In this document: positions 24,321 to 31,059 of the stretch, piece by piece
Layout: every line of letters begins with the position of its first letter
Position numbering within the stretch: position 1 is the first letter of the stretch
Assembly (NCBI GenBank): GCA_964423505.1
Contig: CAYREX010000005.1
Coordinates: 1 to 64,000, forward strand
Reading direction: 5' to 3'
DNA length: 64,000 nucleotides
Origin: CAYREX01 sp964423505
GTDB lineage: Bacteria; Fermentibacterota; Fermentibacteria; Fermentibacterales; JCC-6
Position numbers and translations under genes: made by a program
Notes under the pieces: model-generated
What the model was told of the DNA's origin: nothing
The model's database searches: none
What the model saw: only the letters and a program-made list of their open reading frames with translations

Positions 24321-24348
24321 ACTATAGGACTGCCGCCCGGGCTGGCAA
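24321..24348 (-). promoter_or_regulatory. Candidate promoter of the aldehyde dehydrogenase operon
   Basis: On the minus strand TTGCCA (24348-24343) is followed after 16 bp by TATAGT (24326-24321). The -35 overlaps the left direct repeat of the neighbouring insert. Confidence 0.5.
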
Positions 24349-24369
24349 AGCGCCCGCCCCGCGGGGAGT
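24344..24369 (+). repeat. Left direct repeat bounding the deaminase/phosphatase insert
   Basis: A 26-bp sequence beginning GGCAAAGC and ending CCCCGCGGGGAGT recurs at 27181-27206 in the same orientation with a single mismatch (G or A at position 9). Similarity continues weakly for about ten further bases. The core CCCCGCGGGG is palindromic. This is consistent with an attachment-type duplication or recombination site. Confidence 0.65.
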
Positions 24370-24673
24370 TTCTGGTTGCTCACCCCGTCGACCGGGGCCG
24401 CCCGAGAGGGTTGGTTCTTACCGCACGATGTCCGGACCGCGCAGAGCGGTCAGTAACAGTTCCAATAACCAACCAAGCGCAGCCTCATGCGATTCAGTGA
24501 TTCGGCTCATCCGGCTGCACTGGCGGAAATCCTCCGGCCGAGCTTCGCTAGATGCTGAATCCCGCCATGCTGGCGAGATGAATGGCGAGATAGCGCTCCA
24601 GGGGTTCGGGTCGCCGAACAATCTCGCCATTCTGGCGCAATCTCTGGCGAGATCATCCGTGCATATGGCCCCG
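24370..24673. other. 304-bp gene-free stretch at the left end of the insert
   Basis: This lies between the left direct repeat and the stop of the deaminase fusion gene. An antisense-direction frame (24418-24711, minus) is open but overlaps the end of the fusion gene and does not resemble any family. The right half contains the repeated TGGCGAGAT elements. No terminator with a T-run is seen. Confidence 0.5.
24521..24653. repeat. Cluster of TGGCGAGAT-type short repeats
   Basis: TGGCGAGAT occurs at 24571-24579, 24583-24591 and 24645-24653, and inverted (ATCTCGCCA) at 24621-24629. Variants are TGGCGCAAT at 24633-24641 and TGGCGGAAAT at 24521-24530. The spacing between neighbouring copies (24571/24583 and 24621/24633/24645) is 12 bp. 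The role is unknown; it could be binding sites for the winged-helix protein encoded just upstream or decayed repetitive coding sequence. Confidence 0.6.
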
Positions 24674-26185
24674 TCATCGAACCACCTCATAGCGAGTGCT
24701 GGGGCCACCACCTGTCCGTCTCAGAAGACCCAGTTCAGTGAGATGCTTGAGATGGTTCAGCGCCGTGCGACCGGGAATTCCCATGGCCTGTGAGTACTCG
24801 CCTGACGTGACGACGTCATGTGCCGAAAGCCACTCCCATCCCTTTTTCTCGGCTTGGCTGAGGGACGGGAGTATCTCCTCGCCTACTGCTCGGACTGCGC
24901 CCGCGGGACTTCGATACAATGTCAGCACAAGATACGGATCATTAAACGCGTATGTCGGAAGTGGAAGTCCTGCCTGCTCGGCTTGAGACTTCAGAGACTT
25001 GATGCCCAGTCCCCGCTCTTCCGCCATATCCATCTGAGCGAACACGTAGTGTAAGCCTGGATTCCGACTAAGCATCGGCGCCTTGAATGCTCGGAGATCA
25101 GCCAGCGTGATCGGGGAAGGGGGAAGACCGGGGCTCATGACCACCACGGCATCCTCGTTGACAATCAACTGGCACTTCGCCCCCTCGATATCGTAATCAC
25201 GGTGGATCAGAGCATTCACGACGGCCTCTCGGATCGTCTTGAATGGCAAGGCTGGTACTTCCACCCTTCTCATGCGGTCTCTGCTGCTGACGTTGGGCAG
25301 TTTGCTCTCCAACCACTCCTCCACGAGATCCGGAATCAGGACGAGAGACTGATCGAAATCGCGCACTTCCTCTGTGTGGTTCGGGTACTCGATAGTACCC
25401 AGGAGACCTGCCTGATGCATTGCCACACGAGGCTCATGTCCAAACAGCAGGAGCCCGAACCCCGATGGCCTGACCAGACCATCCTCTTCGAGCACGAGCT
25501 TCTGACGAGACAGACGGCGGACGAATGAGGCAGAAGTTACCGCGTCTCTAAGCCCGGCGCGTTTCGTATAGAGCTGTAGGGCTTGCTTAGAAAGATCCTG
25601 GAACACGAAGTCCTCCGCAGGTTCCTCGAGTTCCGAGAGGACAACCTCCTCGACCTCTTCCTTCGCTTCGGCTGCCCGTTCCATGGCTTGGGCAATGAAC
25701 TCTGCATTCTCCGCTTGGATGATCTCCTGGAACTCCCGGTCGAACATGTGCACTGTGACACCGTTGTCCTGGAGGTACTTGATCCCCTTGCGATCGACCG
25801 TCGGATCCGGATCCTCAATACCAACCCAGACATCCTTGATTCGCGCAAGCACGATTCGTTCTGCACATGAGAGCTTCGGATGAGCACGTGCACCGGGTGC
25901 GCACGGCTCCAGAGTCGAGAGGAGAACCGAACGATCGAGCCTTCTGTCCCTGTTCTTCCGCTCAAGGAGCGTGTATTCGGCGTGATCGCCATCTCGAAGC
26001 TCTCCACGGTATGCGGTCTCGACTTCCCCATCCGGCATAACCAGCACAGCTCCCACCCTAGGCGTAACCTTGCCGTCGTCGCGTGGTTCGCAGGCGGAAT
26101 CCCGCATGATCCTGATCGCAAGCTGCATCATCTCGCTCGGGCTGAACTCGCAGGACTGCGGGTCGGGCTTCATCTCCGGCACCAT
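24674..26185 (-). CDS. Nucleoside-deaminase / HATPase_c_4 / winged-helix fusion protein
   Basis: 503 residues. Residues 15-150 form a zinc-dependent CMP/RibD-type deaminase domain: H68 and E70 in DHAEYTLLE, then STLEPC (C95) and KLSCAERI (C107) as metal ligands. Residues 195-430 match ATP-binding proteins of the HATPase_c_4 group with FKTIREAVVNALIHRDY (N box, E320/N324), VVVMSPGLPPSPI and MAEERGLGIKSL. Residues 440-503 are a winged helix (TSGEYSQAMGIPGRTALNHLKHL). The deaminase replaces the AlbA_2-type DNA-binding domain usual at the N-terminus of this ATPase group. It may deaminate a nucleotide or modified base and regulate transcription; this is inference. GC and codon use are lower than in the flanks. 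It follows the phosphatase gene after 133 bp. Confidence 0.85.
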   Translation of the reverse strand: MVPEMKPDPQSCEFSPSEMMQLAIRIMRDSACEPRDDGKVTPRVGAVLVMPDGEVETAYRGELRDGDHAEYTLLERKNRDRRLDRSVLLSTLEPCAPGARAHPKLSCAERIVLARIKDVWVGIEDPDPTVDRKGIKYLQDNGVTVHMFDREFQEIIQAENAEFIAQAMERAAEAKEEVEEVVLSELEEPAEDFVFQDLSKQALQLYTKRAGLRDAVTSASFVRRLSRQKLVLEEDGLVRPSGFGLLLFGHEPRVAMHQAGLLGTIEYPNHTEEVRDFDQSLVLIPDLVEEWLESKLPNVSSRDRMRRVEVPALPFKTIREAVVNALIHRDYDIEGAKCQLIVNEDAVVVMSPGLPPSPITLADLRAFKAPMLSRNPGLHYVFAQMDMAEERGLGIKSLKSQAEQAGLPLPTYAFNDPYLVLTLYRSPAGAVRAVGEEILPSLSQAEKKGWEWLSAHDVVTSGEYSQAMGIPGRTALNHLKHLTELGLLRRTGGGPSTRYEVVR

Positions 26186-26318
26186 CCCGGCATCACCGGC
26201 GCCGTCTGGCTCGTACGCATCGGTGTGGTCGTCACGGTGGCATCATTCGTCGTCGTGTTACTGCGAATCATCTTTGTGATCGGTATCGTATTCCCCGTCA
26301 TACTCCTGCTGGTCTTCG

Positions 26319-26831
26319 TCATAATGCTGATGCTGGTTCTCCTTCAGCATACTCCGACCAGTGCTGCGCGATGAAGCCCGCGATACCTCCACCCGGGCGG
26401 AACGTAGGGTAGACCTTCTGGAACGCAGCCAATGCCTCGTCGAGCGATGTCTTCGGCAGTGCGTCGGTATGGCCCAAGAGGTACAAGAACCCGATGCCGG
26501 GGCTTCGAGATTCGCCCTGATTGCAGTGAACGAGGACCTTCAAGCTCTTCCAGAGCTTCTCATGGATAAACGCCATCGCCTTGTCGATGATTGCCTTCGG
26601 GATGTGCGCAGGGTTTGGCGCATCGACCAAGTTCAAGTACAGCCGGTCTCCTCGCTCCCCGAAGAAGTACTCCGGATGACCCTTCGGTGCCCCCCGTACC
26701 GTGTACCCGAGCAGCTGTCTGTGATAGGGCTCCTTGCAAGCATGTACGATGGCCCAACCGTCCTGCTCTTTGACTTGATGCTCGTAGTCGCCCTGATGGC
26801 CAATGAAGAGGTTCGAGATGATCTCAATCAT
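26319..26831 (-). CDS. Dual-specificity (cysteine-based) protein phosphatase
   Basis: 170 residues. The active site is VLVHCNQGESRSP, a perfect HCX5R motif (C103, R109). An N-terminal strand (MIEIISNLFIGHQGDY) and LYLNLVDAPNPAHIP are typical of DSP-type phosphatases, with the general-acid Asp probably D70. It could act on phosphoproteins, nucleotides or ADP-ribose-related phosphates. The ATG overlaps the stop of the small upstream gene in ATGA, so they are translationally coupled. It precedes the deaminase fusion. A 30-codon acidic frame overlapping its 3' end is open but unsupported. Confidence 0.87.
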   Translation of the reverse strand: MIEIISNLFIGHQGDYEHQVKEQDGWAIVHACKEPYHRQLLGYTVRGAPKGHPEYFFGERGDRLYLNLVDAPNPAHIPKAIIDKAMAFIHEKLWKSLKVLVHCNQGESRSPGIGFLYLLGHTDALPKTSLDEALAAFQKVYPTFRPGGGIAGFIAQHWSEYAEGEPASAL

Positions 26832-27037
26832 GGCAACCTGTAGATCACGTCGCGCCGCAGTTCTTTGTATGCAGGCATCCCCGAAAGGACAAGCTGGTCG
26901 AGGGAATCAAGTTTGAGCCATCGCAGTTCTTCCCGCACTGCCGAGGTCCAAGCAGACGATTGGAAACTGGAATCTACTCCCTCCGCAACCGCCTTCCGAG
27001 CGGAGCTCTGGCGGCGATTCACCTCGGTATCTGTCAA
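26828..27037 (-). CDS. Small protein of unknown function, first gene of the insert operon
   Basis: 69 residues from a TTG at 27037; a GTG at 27022 is an alternative start. The C-terminal half (SAVREELRWLKLDSLDQLVLSGMPAYKELRRDVIYRLP) looks like a real folded helical protein; the N-terminus is Ser/Arg-rich. The stop overlaps the start of the phosphatase in ATGA. No family is recognised. A good promoter places the transcription start within a few bases of the TTG, so the message may be nearly leaderless. Confidence 0.6.
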   Translation of the reverse strand: MTDTEVNRRQSSARKAVAEGVDSSFQSSAWTSAVREELRWLKLDSLDQLVLSGMPAYKELRRDVIYRLP

Positions 27038-27045
27038 GGTTTCTC

Positions 27046-27074
27046 AACATATCCAGCATATTGCAGCCGGTCAA
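27046..27074 (-). promoter_or_regulatory. Promoter of the insert operon (small protein, phosphatase, deaminase fusion)
   Basis: On the minus strand TTGACC (27074-27069) is followed after 17 bp by TATGTT (27051-27046). The expected transcription start falls at about 27040, within 2-3 nt of the TTG at 27037. Confidence 0.55.
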
Positions 27075-27180
27075 TAAAGCTCCCCCGAGTCAGAACCTCC
27101 CGTATGATATCCCTGAAGATGTACGTCCCTCGCAGGATGCGGGAAAGCGGGCTGCAGGGCAATAGCCTCTTCCGGGGAGC

Positions 27181-27206
27181 GGCAAAGCACCCGCCCCGCG
27201 GGGAGT
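27181..27206 (+). repeat. Right direct repeat bounding the deaminase/phosphatase insert
   Basis: This is the second copy of the 26-bp repeat (25 of 26 identical to 24344-24369). The rest of 27075-27326 holds no recognisable gene. A TATCCT hexamer at 27233-27238 may be the -10 of the STAS gene at 27327, with no clear -35. Confidence 0.65.
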
Positions 27207-27326
27207 GCCTGGGCTCAAGTCGAGTCTTGGATTATCCTTTGAATCGAAAGCCGGGGGAAGGCGCTGCCGGACTGCCGGCTCCACCGCGCGGCGCTCCGGT
27301 CGAACCTGTACGGGAGGGGATGGTCA

Positions 27327-27671
27327 ATGGTCCTGTCCGAGGAGAAGCGAGGCCCGGTTGCGGTTCTGTGCATCGAGGGCAGGATAGACCCGGTGACCTC
27401 ACCCGAGCTGGAGGGGGCGCTGCTGGAGATGATGGACCGGGGAGAGCGCTGCATCGTCTTGGACATGTCAGCGGCGGAGTACGTCAGCAGCGCCGGGCTC
27501 AGGGCTCTCCTGATCGGAGCGAAGCGGATGCGGGAGGTCGGCGGCTCCATCTCCCTCGCCGGGCTCCGACCGGCGATCAAGGATGTGCTGGCGGTCACCG
27601 GCTTCCTCAACCTCTTCAGGACGTTCAGGTCGGCAGCGGACGCCGTGGACGAGCTGGGCGGGGCTATCTGA
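27327..27671 (+). CDS. STAS-domain anti-sigma factor antagonist
   Basis: 114 residues: a single STAS domain (VAVLCIEGRIDPVTSPELEGAL, IVLDMSAAEYVSSAGLRALLIGAKRM, ISLAGLRPAIKDVLAVTGFLNLF). The Ser-Ser in EYVSSAGLRALL is the phosphorylation site used by RsbW/SpoIIAB-like kinases. GGGAGGGG lies 7 nt before the ATG. It overlaps or nearly overlaps the BioD/DRTGG gene and sits close to the PP2C-RsbW fusion at 28805-30607, a plausible partner. Confidence 0.92.
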   Translation: MVLSEEKRGPVAVLCIEGRIDPVTSPELEGALLEMMDRGERCIVLDMSAAEYVSSAGLRALLIGAKRMREVGGSISLAGLRPAIKDVLAVTGFLNLFRTFRSAADAVDELGGAI

Positions 27672-27672
27672 T

Positions 27673-28782
27673 GTGGGTAGTGCCGTGAGGGCGGTCTACG
27701 TAGCGGCGACGGGCAAGAACGTCGGCAAGAGCACCACCTCCATCGGCCTGCTCCACCTCTTCCGGTCGGCCGGCCTGCGCACCGGCTTCATGAAGCCGGT
27801 CGGGCAGACCACCATCGGCATAGACGGTATGGAGGTCGACAAGGACGCCCTCCTGATGAAGCTGATATTCGACCTGCCGGACGACCTCTCGCTCATGAGC
27901 ACGGTGAAGATCCCCAGGGGCTTCACCACGGACTTCCTCCGTCACCGGGAGCGCCACTCCGGCATGGGCGAGGGAATCGCCGCCGCGTTCGAGGAGATAG
28001 CCCGCGACAAGGACGTCGTAGTGGTCGAGGGAACCGGCCACGCAGGTGTCGGGTCGGTCCTCGGCCTCTCCAACGCGACCGTAGCCAGGATGCTCGGCAT
28101 CCCGGTCCTGCTTGTGGTAGGGGGCGGGATAGGGAGATCCATAGACGAGCTTGTGCTCAACGCCGCCCTGTTCGAGAGGGAGGGCGCCGAGGTCTTCGGC
28201 GTCCTGGTCAACAAGGTGCTCGAGGAGAAGCTGGACAGGGTGAGGCAGCTGGTCTCTTCAGACCTCCGGCGCAGGGGGCTCGCCGCAATGGGCTTCGTTC
28301 CGTTCAGGCCGTCGCTCTCGATGCCCCACGTCCACCAGGTCTGCATGACCGTCGGGGCCGAGATAGTGAGCGGCGAGGAGGAGATGACCGAGTACGTAGG
28401 CAACGTGGCCATCGCCGCCATGAGCCCCCGGGGCTTCATAGGCAGGCTGGCCCCCGGCACGCTGGAGATAGTGCCCGGGGACCGGGTCGACAACCTCCTG
28501 GTGGCCATAAGCTACCATCTGCTCGGCGGCAGGCGTCGGACCGGGATAGCCGGCATCCTGCTCACCGGAGGCGTGCTGCCGGACCGGTCGGTCCTGGAGT
28601 GGGTCCGGCAGTCCGGCATTCCGCTCATGATGTCGGAGCGGGACACCTACGACGTCGCCTCCAGGGTGGTCTCCATGACCGTGAAGACCCAGTCCACCGA
28701 CCTGGACAAGATAGAGACGATACAGTCGCTCTACCGAGAGCACGTCCGGCTGGACGAGCTGCGCGACGGGATAGGGGTCTGA
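27673..28782 (+). CDS. BioD-like P-loop ATPase with DRTGG domain (Pta N-terminal-like)
   Basis: About 369 residues from a GTG at 27673 (GTG 27685 is possible). The N-terminus VYVAATGKNVGKSTTSIGLLHLF carries the P-loop, followed by RTGFMKPVGQ and VVVVEGTGHAGVGSVLGLSNA as in dethiobiotin-synthetase-like enzymes. The C-terminal part (GNVAIAAMSPRGFIGRLAPGTLEIVPGDRVDNLLVAI, GILLTGG, IPLMMSERDTYDVASRV) is the DRTGG domain. This pair also forms the regulatory N-terminus of long phosphotransacetylases; here the catalytic transacetylase part is missing. It is coupled to the STAS gene (TGATGTG). Role unknown; a metabolic link with the CoA-acylating dehydrogenase is speculative. Confidence 0.82.
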   Translation: MGSAVRAVYVAATGKNVGKSTTSIGLLHLFRSAGLRTGFMKPVGQTTIGIDGMEVDKDALLMKLIFDLPDDLSLMSTVKIPRGFTTDFLRHRERHSGMGEGIAAAFEEIARDKDVVVVEGTGHAGVGSVLGLSNATVARMLGIPVLLVVGGGIGRSIDELVLNAALFEREGAEVFGVLVNKVLEEKLDRVRQLVSSDLRRRGLAAMGFVPFRPSLSMPHVHQVCMTVGAEIVSGEEEMTEYVGNVAIAAMSPRGFIGRLAPGTLEIVPGDRVDNLLVAISYHLLGGRRRTGIAGILLTGGVLPDRSVLEWVRQSGIPLMMSERDTYDVASRVVSMTVKTQSTDLDKIETIQSLYREHVRLDELRDGIGV

Positions 28783-28804
28783 CGCCCAGGTCCCGGTGAG
28801 CGTC

Positions 28805-30607
28805 TCACGAAGGGTCCGGGTCCTCCTCCCGCCGCCCTCCGACCCCCCTGGTCATCCTGAGCCTGTTCGTGCCGTCAACTCTCCGGTACTCCATGGAGTC
28901 CATCATGCTGCGGGCGAGGTGGATGCCGAGCCCACCCGGTCTGCGCTCCTCCAGAGGGGCATCGGTGTCCGGTGCGGGGAACCCGAGCGGGTCGAACTCC
29001 CTCCCGTCGTCCTCCACCGTCGCCACTACCAGGTCGCCCCTCCGCTCGAGGCGGACCCGGACGCCCCGCTCCCCGCCGCCGGGGAAGCCGTACCTCATGG
29101 CGTTCACGACCACCTCCTCCAGGGCGACGTTCAGGTCGAATACCTCCCTGGCGTCCAGCGCGCCTGCACGGCCGAACTCCTCTATGCGCCGTGAGAGGAG
29201 GGCAAGCTCCGAGAGGTCGCCGCCCATCTCGATCTCGGTCATGATGCTGGGGCCGCCGTAGCGCAGGGCGAGGACGGTGATGTCGTCCGACTGGTCGGCT
29301 CCCGATGCGAAGCGGCCGACCTCGTCGAGGAGCCCGCCGCACAGCTCGTCCGGGGGGGAGCCGCGCCGTCCGGCGAGGAACGCCGTCAGCCTCTCCTCCC
29401 CGAACATCCGCCCCTCACCGTCCATGGCCTCGGTGACGCCGTCGGTGTAGAGGACCAGGGAGTCACCCCGGCCGAGGGTCACCGAGGCGAGCCCGTAATC
29501 CGACCCGGGGAAGACTCCCAGGACGATTCCCTGGGGCCCCTCGAGCGGACTGACCTCACCGGAAGGGGTGACCCGGTAGGGCGGGTTGTGCCCTCCCGAG
29601 CAGTAGCTGAGCCGACCGTCCCGGAGGTCCAGCACGCCCATGAAGACGGTGACGAACATCCCCGAATCGTTCCGCCTGCAGAGCTCGTCGTTGGCGGCGG
29701 CGAGGATCTCGTCCGGCGAGCCGTGACGTCCGGCCTCGGCGGAGAGCAGAGTCCGGGTGAGGGCCATGTAGAGCGCTGCGGGGACCCCCTTGCCGGAGAC
29801 GTCCCCCACCACCACGAACAGCCTCTCCCCGCCCTCCTCCACGAAGTAGTCGTAGAGGTCACCGCCCACGTCTCTGGCCGGCCTCAGGACAGCCCTGAGC
29901 TCCGGGCAGGGCCAGGCGTCCGGGTCCGGGGACGGGGGGGGGACCATGCTCATCTGGATGTCGTGAGCGACCCTTAGCTCGCTCTCCATCCTCAGCCGGG
30001 ACCGCTCGCGGCGGTGCTCACGCATGACGTTGTGGTACATGTATGCGAAGACGCCCATGCCCAGGGCGTTCACCATGACCATTGGCAGCATCACGCGGCG
30101 GACTATGGAGAGGGCCAGGTCGGGCTCGGGGCTGAGCGCGAGGGTCAAACCCATGTGCAGCATCTCCAGGAGGGAGATCAGCAGCATGGCGCCGAGGATG
30201 GAGGGGAACCTCCCCCTCCTGAGCCTGTAGACCGCTCCTGCCGCCGCGCCTGCCAGGACCGTGGAGACGGAGCAGGGGAGGGCCGTCACCCCGCCCATCA
30301 GGAACCTGTGCGCTCCTCCTATCAGCCCGGCGCCCACCCCGGCCACGGGGCCGGCGATGAGGCCGGCTATGGCCGGGCCCAGGTCCCGCACGTTGGCCAC
30401 TGCGCCGAGGACCTCTATGCCGGAGAGGGTGCCGTAGATGCTGAACCCGCCGAATACGGCGGCGATGTAGAGCCTGTCCGGCAGGGTGGTCTTCCCCTCG
30501 AGGAGCCGCTCGTAGACCTTCTGGTGGGCAAGCACGTAGGCGATGAGGATGGGCACCGCCATGGCCTGCAGCAGGTCGAGGAGAATGTCCATAACGCTCT
30601 CGGTCAT
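28805..30607 (-). CDS. Membrane PP2C (SpoIIE/RsbU-type) phosphatase fused to an RsbW-type kinase domain
   Basis: 600 residues. Residues 1-190 contain five or six membrane helices with GLIAGPVAGVGAGLIGGAHRF, the 5TMR-LYT sensor pattern. A short helix (RERSRLRMESELRVAHDIQMSMVP) leads into the PP2C domain with DVGGDLYDYF, VVGDVSGKGVPAALYMA and GADQSDDITVLALRY (metal Asp residues). The last 140 residues are an anti-sigma-type HATPase with N box DLNVALEEVVVNAMRYGF and GGLGIHLARSMMD. One chain thus holds both the phosphatase that activates STAS proteins and the kinase that inactivates them. It lies after the STAS gene at 30653-31009 on the same strand (45 bp apart). Confidence 0.92.
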   Translation of the reverse strand: MTESVMDILLDLLQAMAVPILIAYVLAHQKVYERLLEGKTTLPDRLYIAAVFGGFSIYGTLSGIEVLGAVANVRDLGPAIAGLIAGPVAGVGAGLIGGAHRFLMGGVTALPCSVSTVLAGAAAGAVYRLRRGRFPSILGAMLLISLLEMLHMGLTLALSPEPDLALSIVRRVMLPMVMVNALGMGVFAYMYHNVMREHRRERSRLRMESELRVAHDIQMSMVPPPSPDPDAWPCPELRAVLRPARDVGGDLYDYFVEEGGERLFVVVGDVSGKGVPAALYMALTRTLLSAEAGRHGSPDEILAAANDELCRRNDSGMFVTVFMGVLDLRDGRLSYCSGGHNPPYRVTPSGEVSPLEGPQGIVLGVFPGSDYGLASVTLGRGDSLVLYTDGVTEAMDGEGRMFGEERLTAFLAGRRGSPPDELCGGLLDEVGRFASGADQSDDITVLALRYGGPSIMTEIEMGGDLSELALLSRRIEEFGRAGALDAREVFDLNVALEEVVVNAMRYGFPGGGERGVRVRLERRGDLVVATVEDDGREFDPLGFPAPDTDAPLEERRPGGLGIHLARSMMDSMEYRRVDGTNRLRMTRGVGGRREEDPDPS

Positions 30608-30652
30608 GCTCCATCCGTCCGTATCCGGTCGAACCCTCGCGCCGGCCTGCCG

Positions 30653-31009
30653 CTAGGGGCCGCCCCGGAGGTCCGGGCTCCGCAGGGCTGCCTCCTCGGT
30701 CTCGAAGGTCATGAAGAAGGAATCGAACCCGGCGATGGCGATCACCTCCATGACGTTCTCCCTTATCCCCACGAGGGCGAGCCGCCTCCCGGACGCGCCG
30801 GCGGTCTTGGCGGCCACTATCAGGGCCCTCAGCCCGGCGCTGCTGACGTAGTCCACGCCGGAAAGGTCGACCACCAGAGGCTCCCCCGGCCCGGTCAGCG
30901 AGCCGACTAGCTCCGACTCGAACTCCGAGGAGGTGACCGCGTCCAGCCTGCCGGAGACCCGGAGAAACAGCACACCCTCGTCATCCCTGCGGCCTGGTTC
31001 CATCTCCAT
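30653..31009 (-). CDS. STAS-domain anti-sigma factor antagonist
   Basis: 118 residues with FLRVSGRLDAVTSSEFESEL, VVDLSGVDYVSSAGLRALIVAAKTA and LALVGIRENVMEVIAIAGF. The phosphorylatable Ser-Ser is conserved. I chose ATG 31009 because GGAG is 6 nt upstream; ATG 31021 and 31003 are alternatives. It stands between the decarboxylase and the PP2C-RsbW fusion in one transcription unit and is the natural substrate of that fusion. Confidence 0.9.
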   Translation of the reverse strand: MEMEPGRRDDEGVLFLRVSGRLDAVTSSEFESELVGSLTGPGEPLVVDLSGVDYVSSAGLRALIVAAKTAGASGRRLALVGIRENVMEVIAIAGFDSFFMTFETEEAALRSPDLRGGP

Positions 31010-31059
31010 ATCCCGCTCCATCGTCTCCGGCCCCGCCCTCACGGGGGGGCGCAACTGCA

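Noticed and set aside
24418..24711. A 97-codon minus-strand frame beyond the deaminase fusion
   Set aside because: It overlaps the end of the fusion gene, lacks a ribosome site and its residues come from the short TGGCGAGAT repeats.
26267..26360. A 30-codon acidic frame beginning MLKENQHQHYDEDQQ on the minus strand, overlapping the end of the phosphatase gene
   Set aside because: No ribosome-binding site, biased low-complexity composition and no family. It could be the old C-terminus of the phosphatase after a frameshift, but I cannot show that.
25880..26374. A plus-strand frame with strongly hydrophobic residues (valine, isoleucine, leucine runs) that looks like a membrane protein
   Set aside because: The hydrophobic run is the complement of an Asp/Glu/His-rich stretch between the phosphatase and deaminase genes. 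There is no ribosome site and the frame crosses both real genes.
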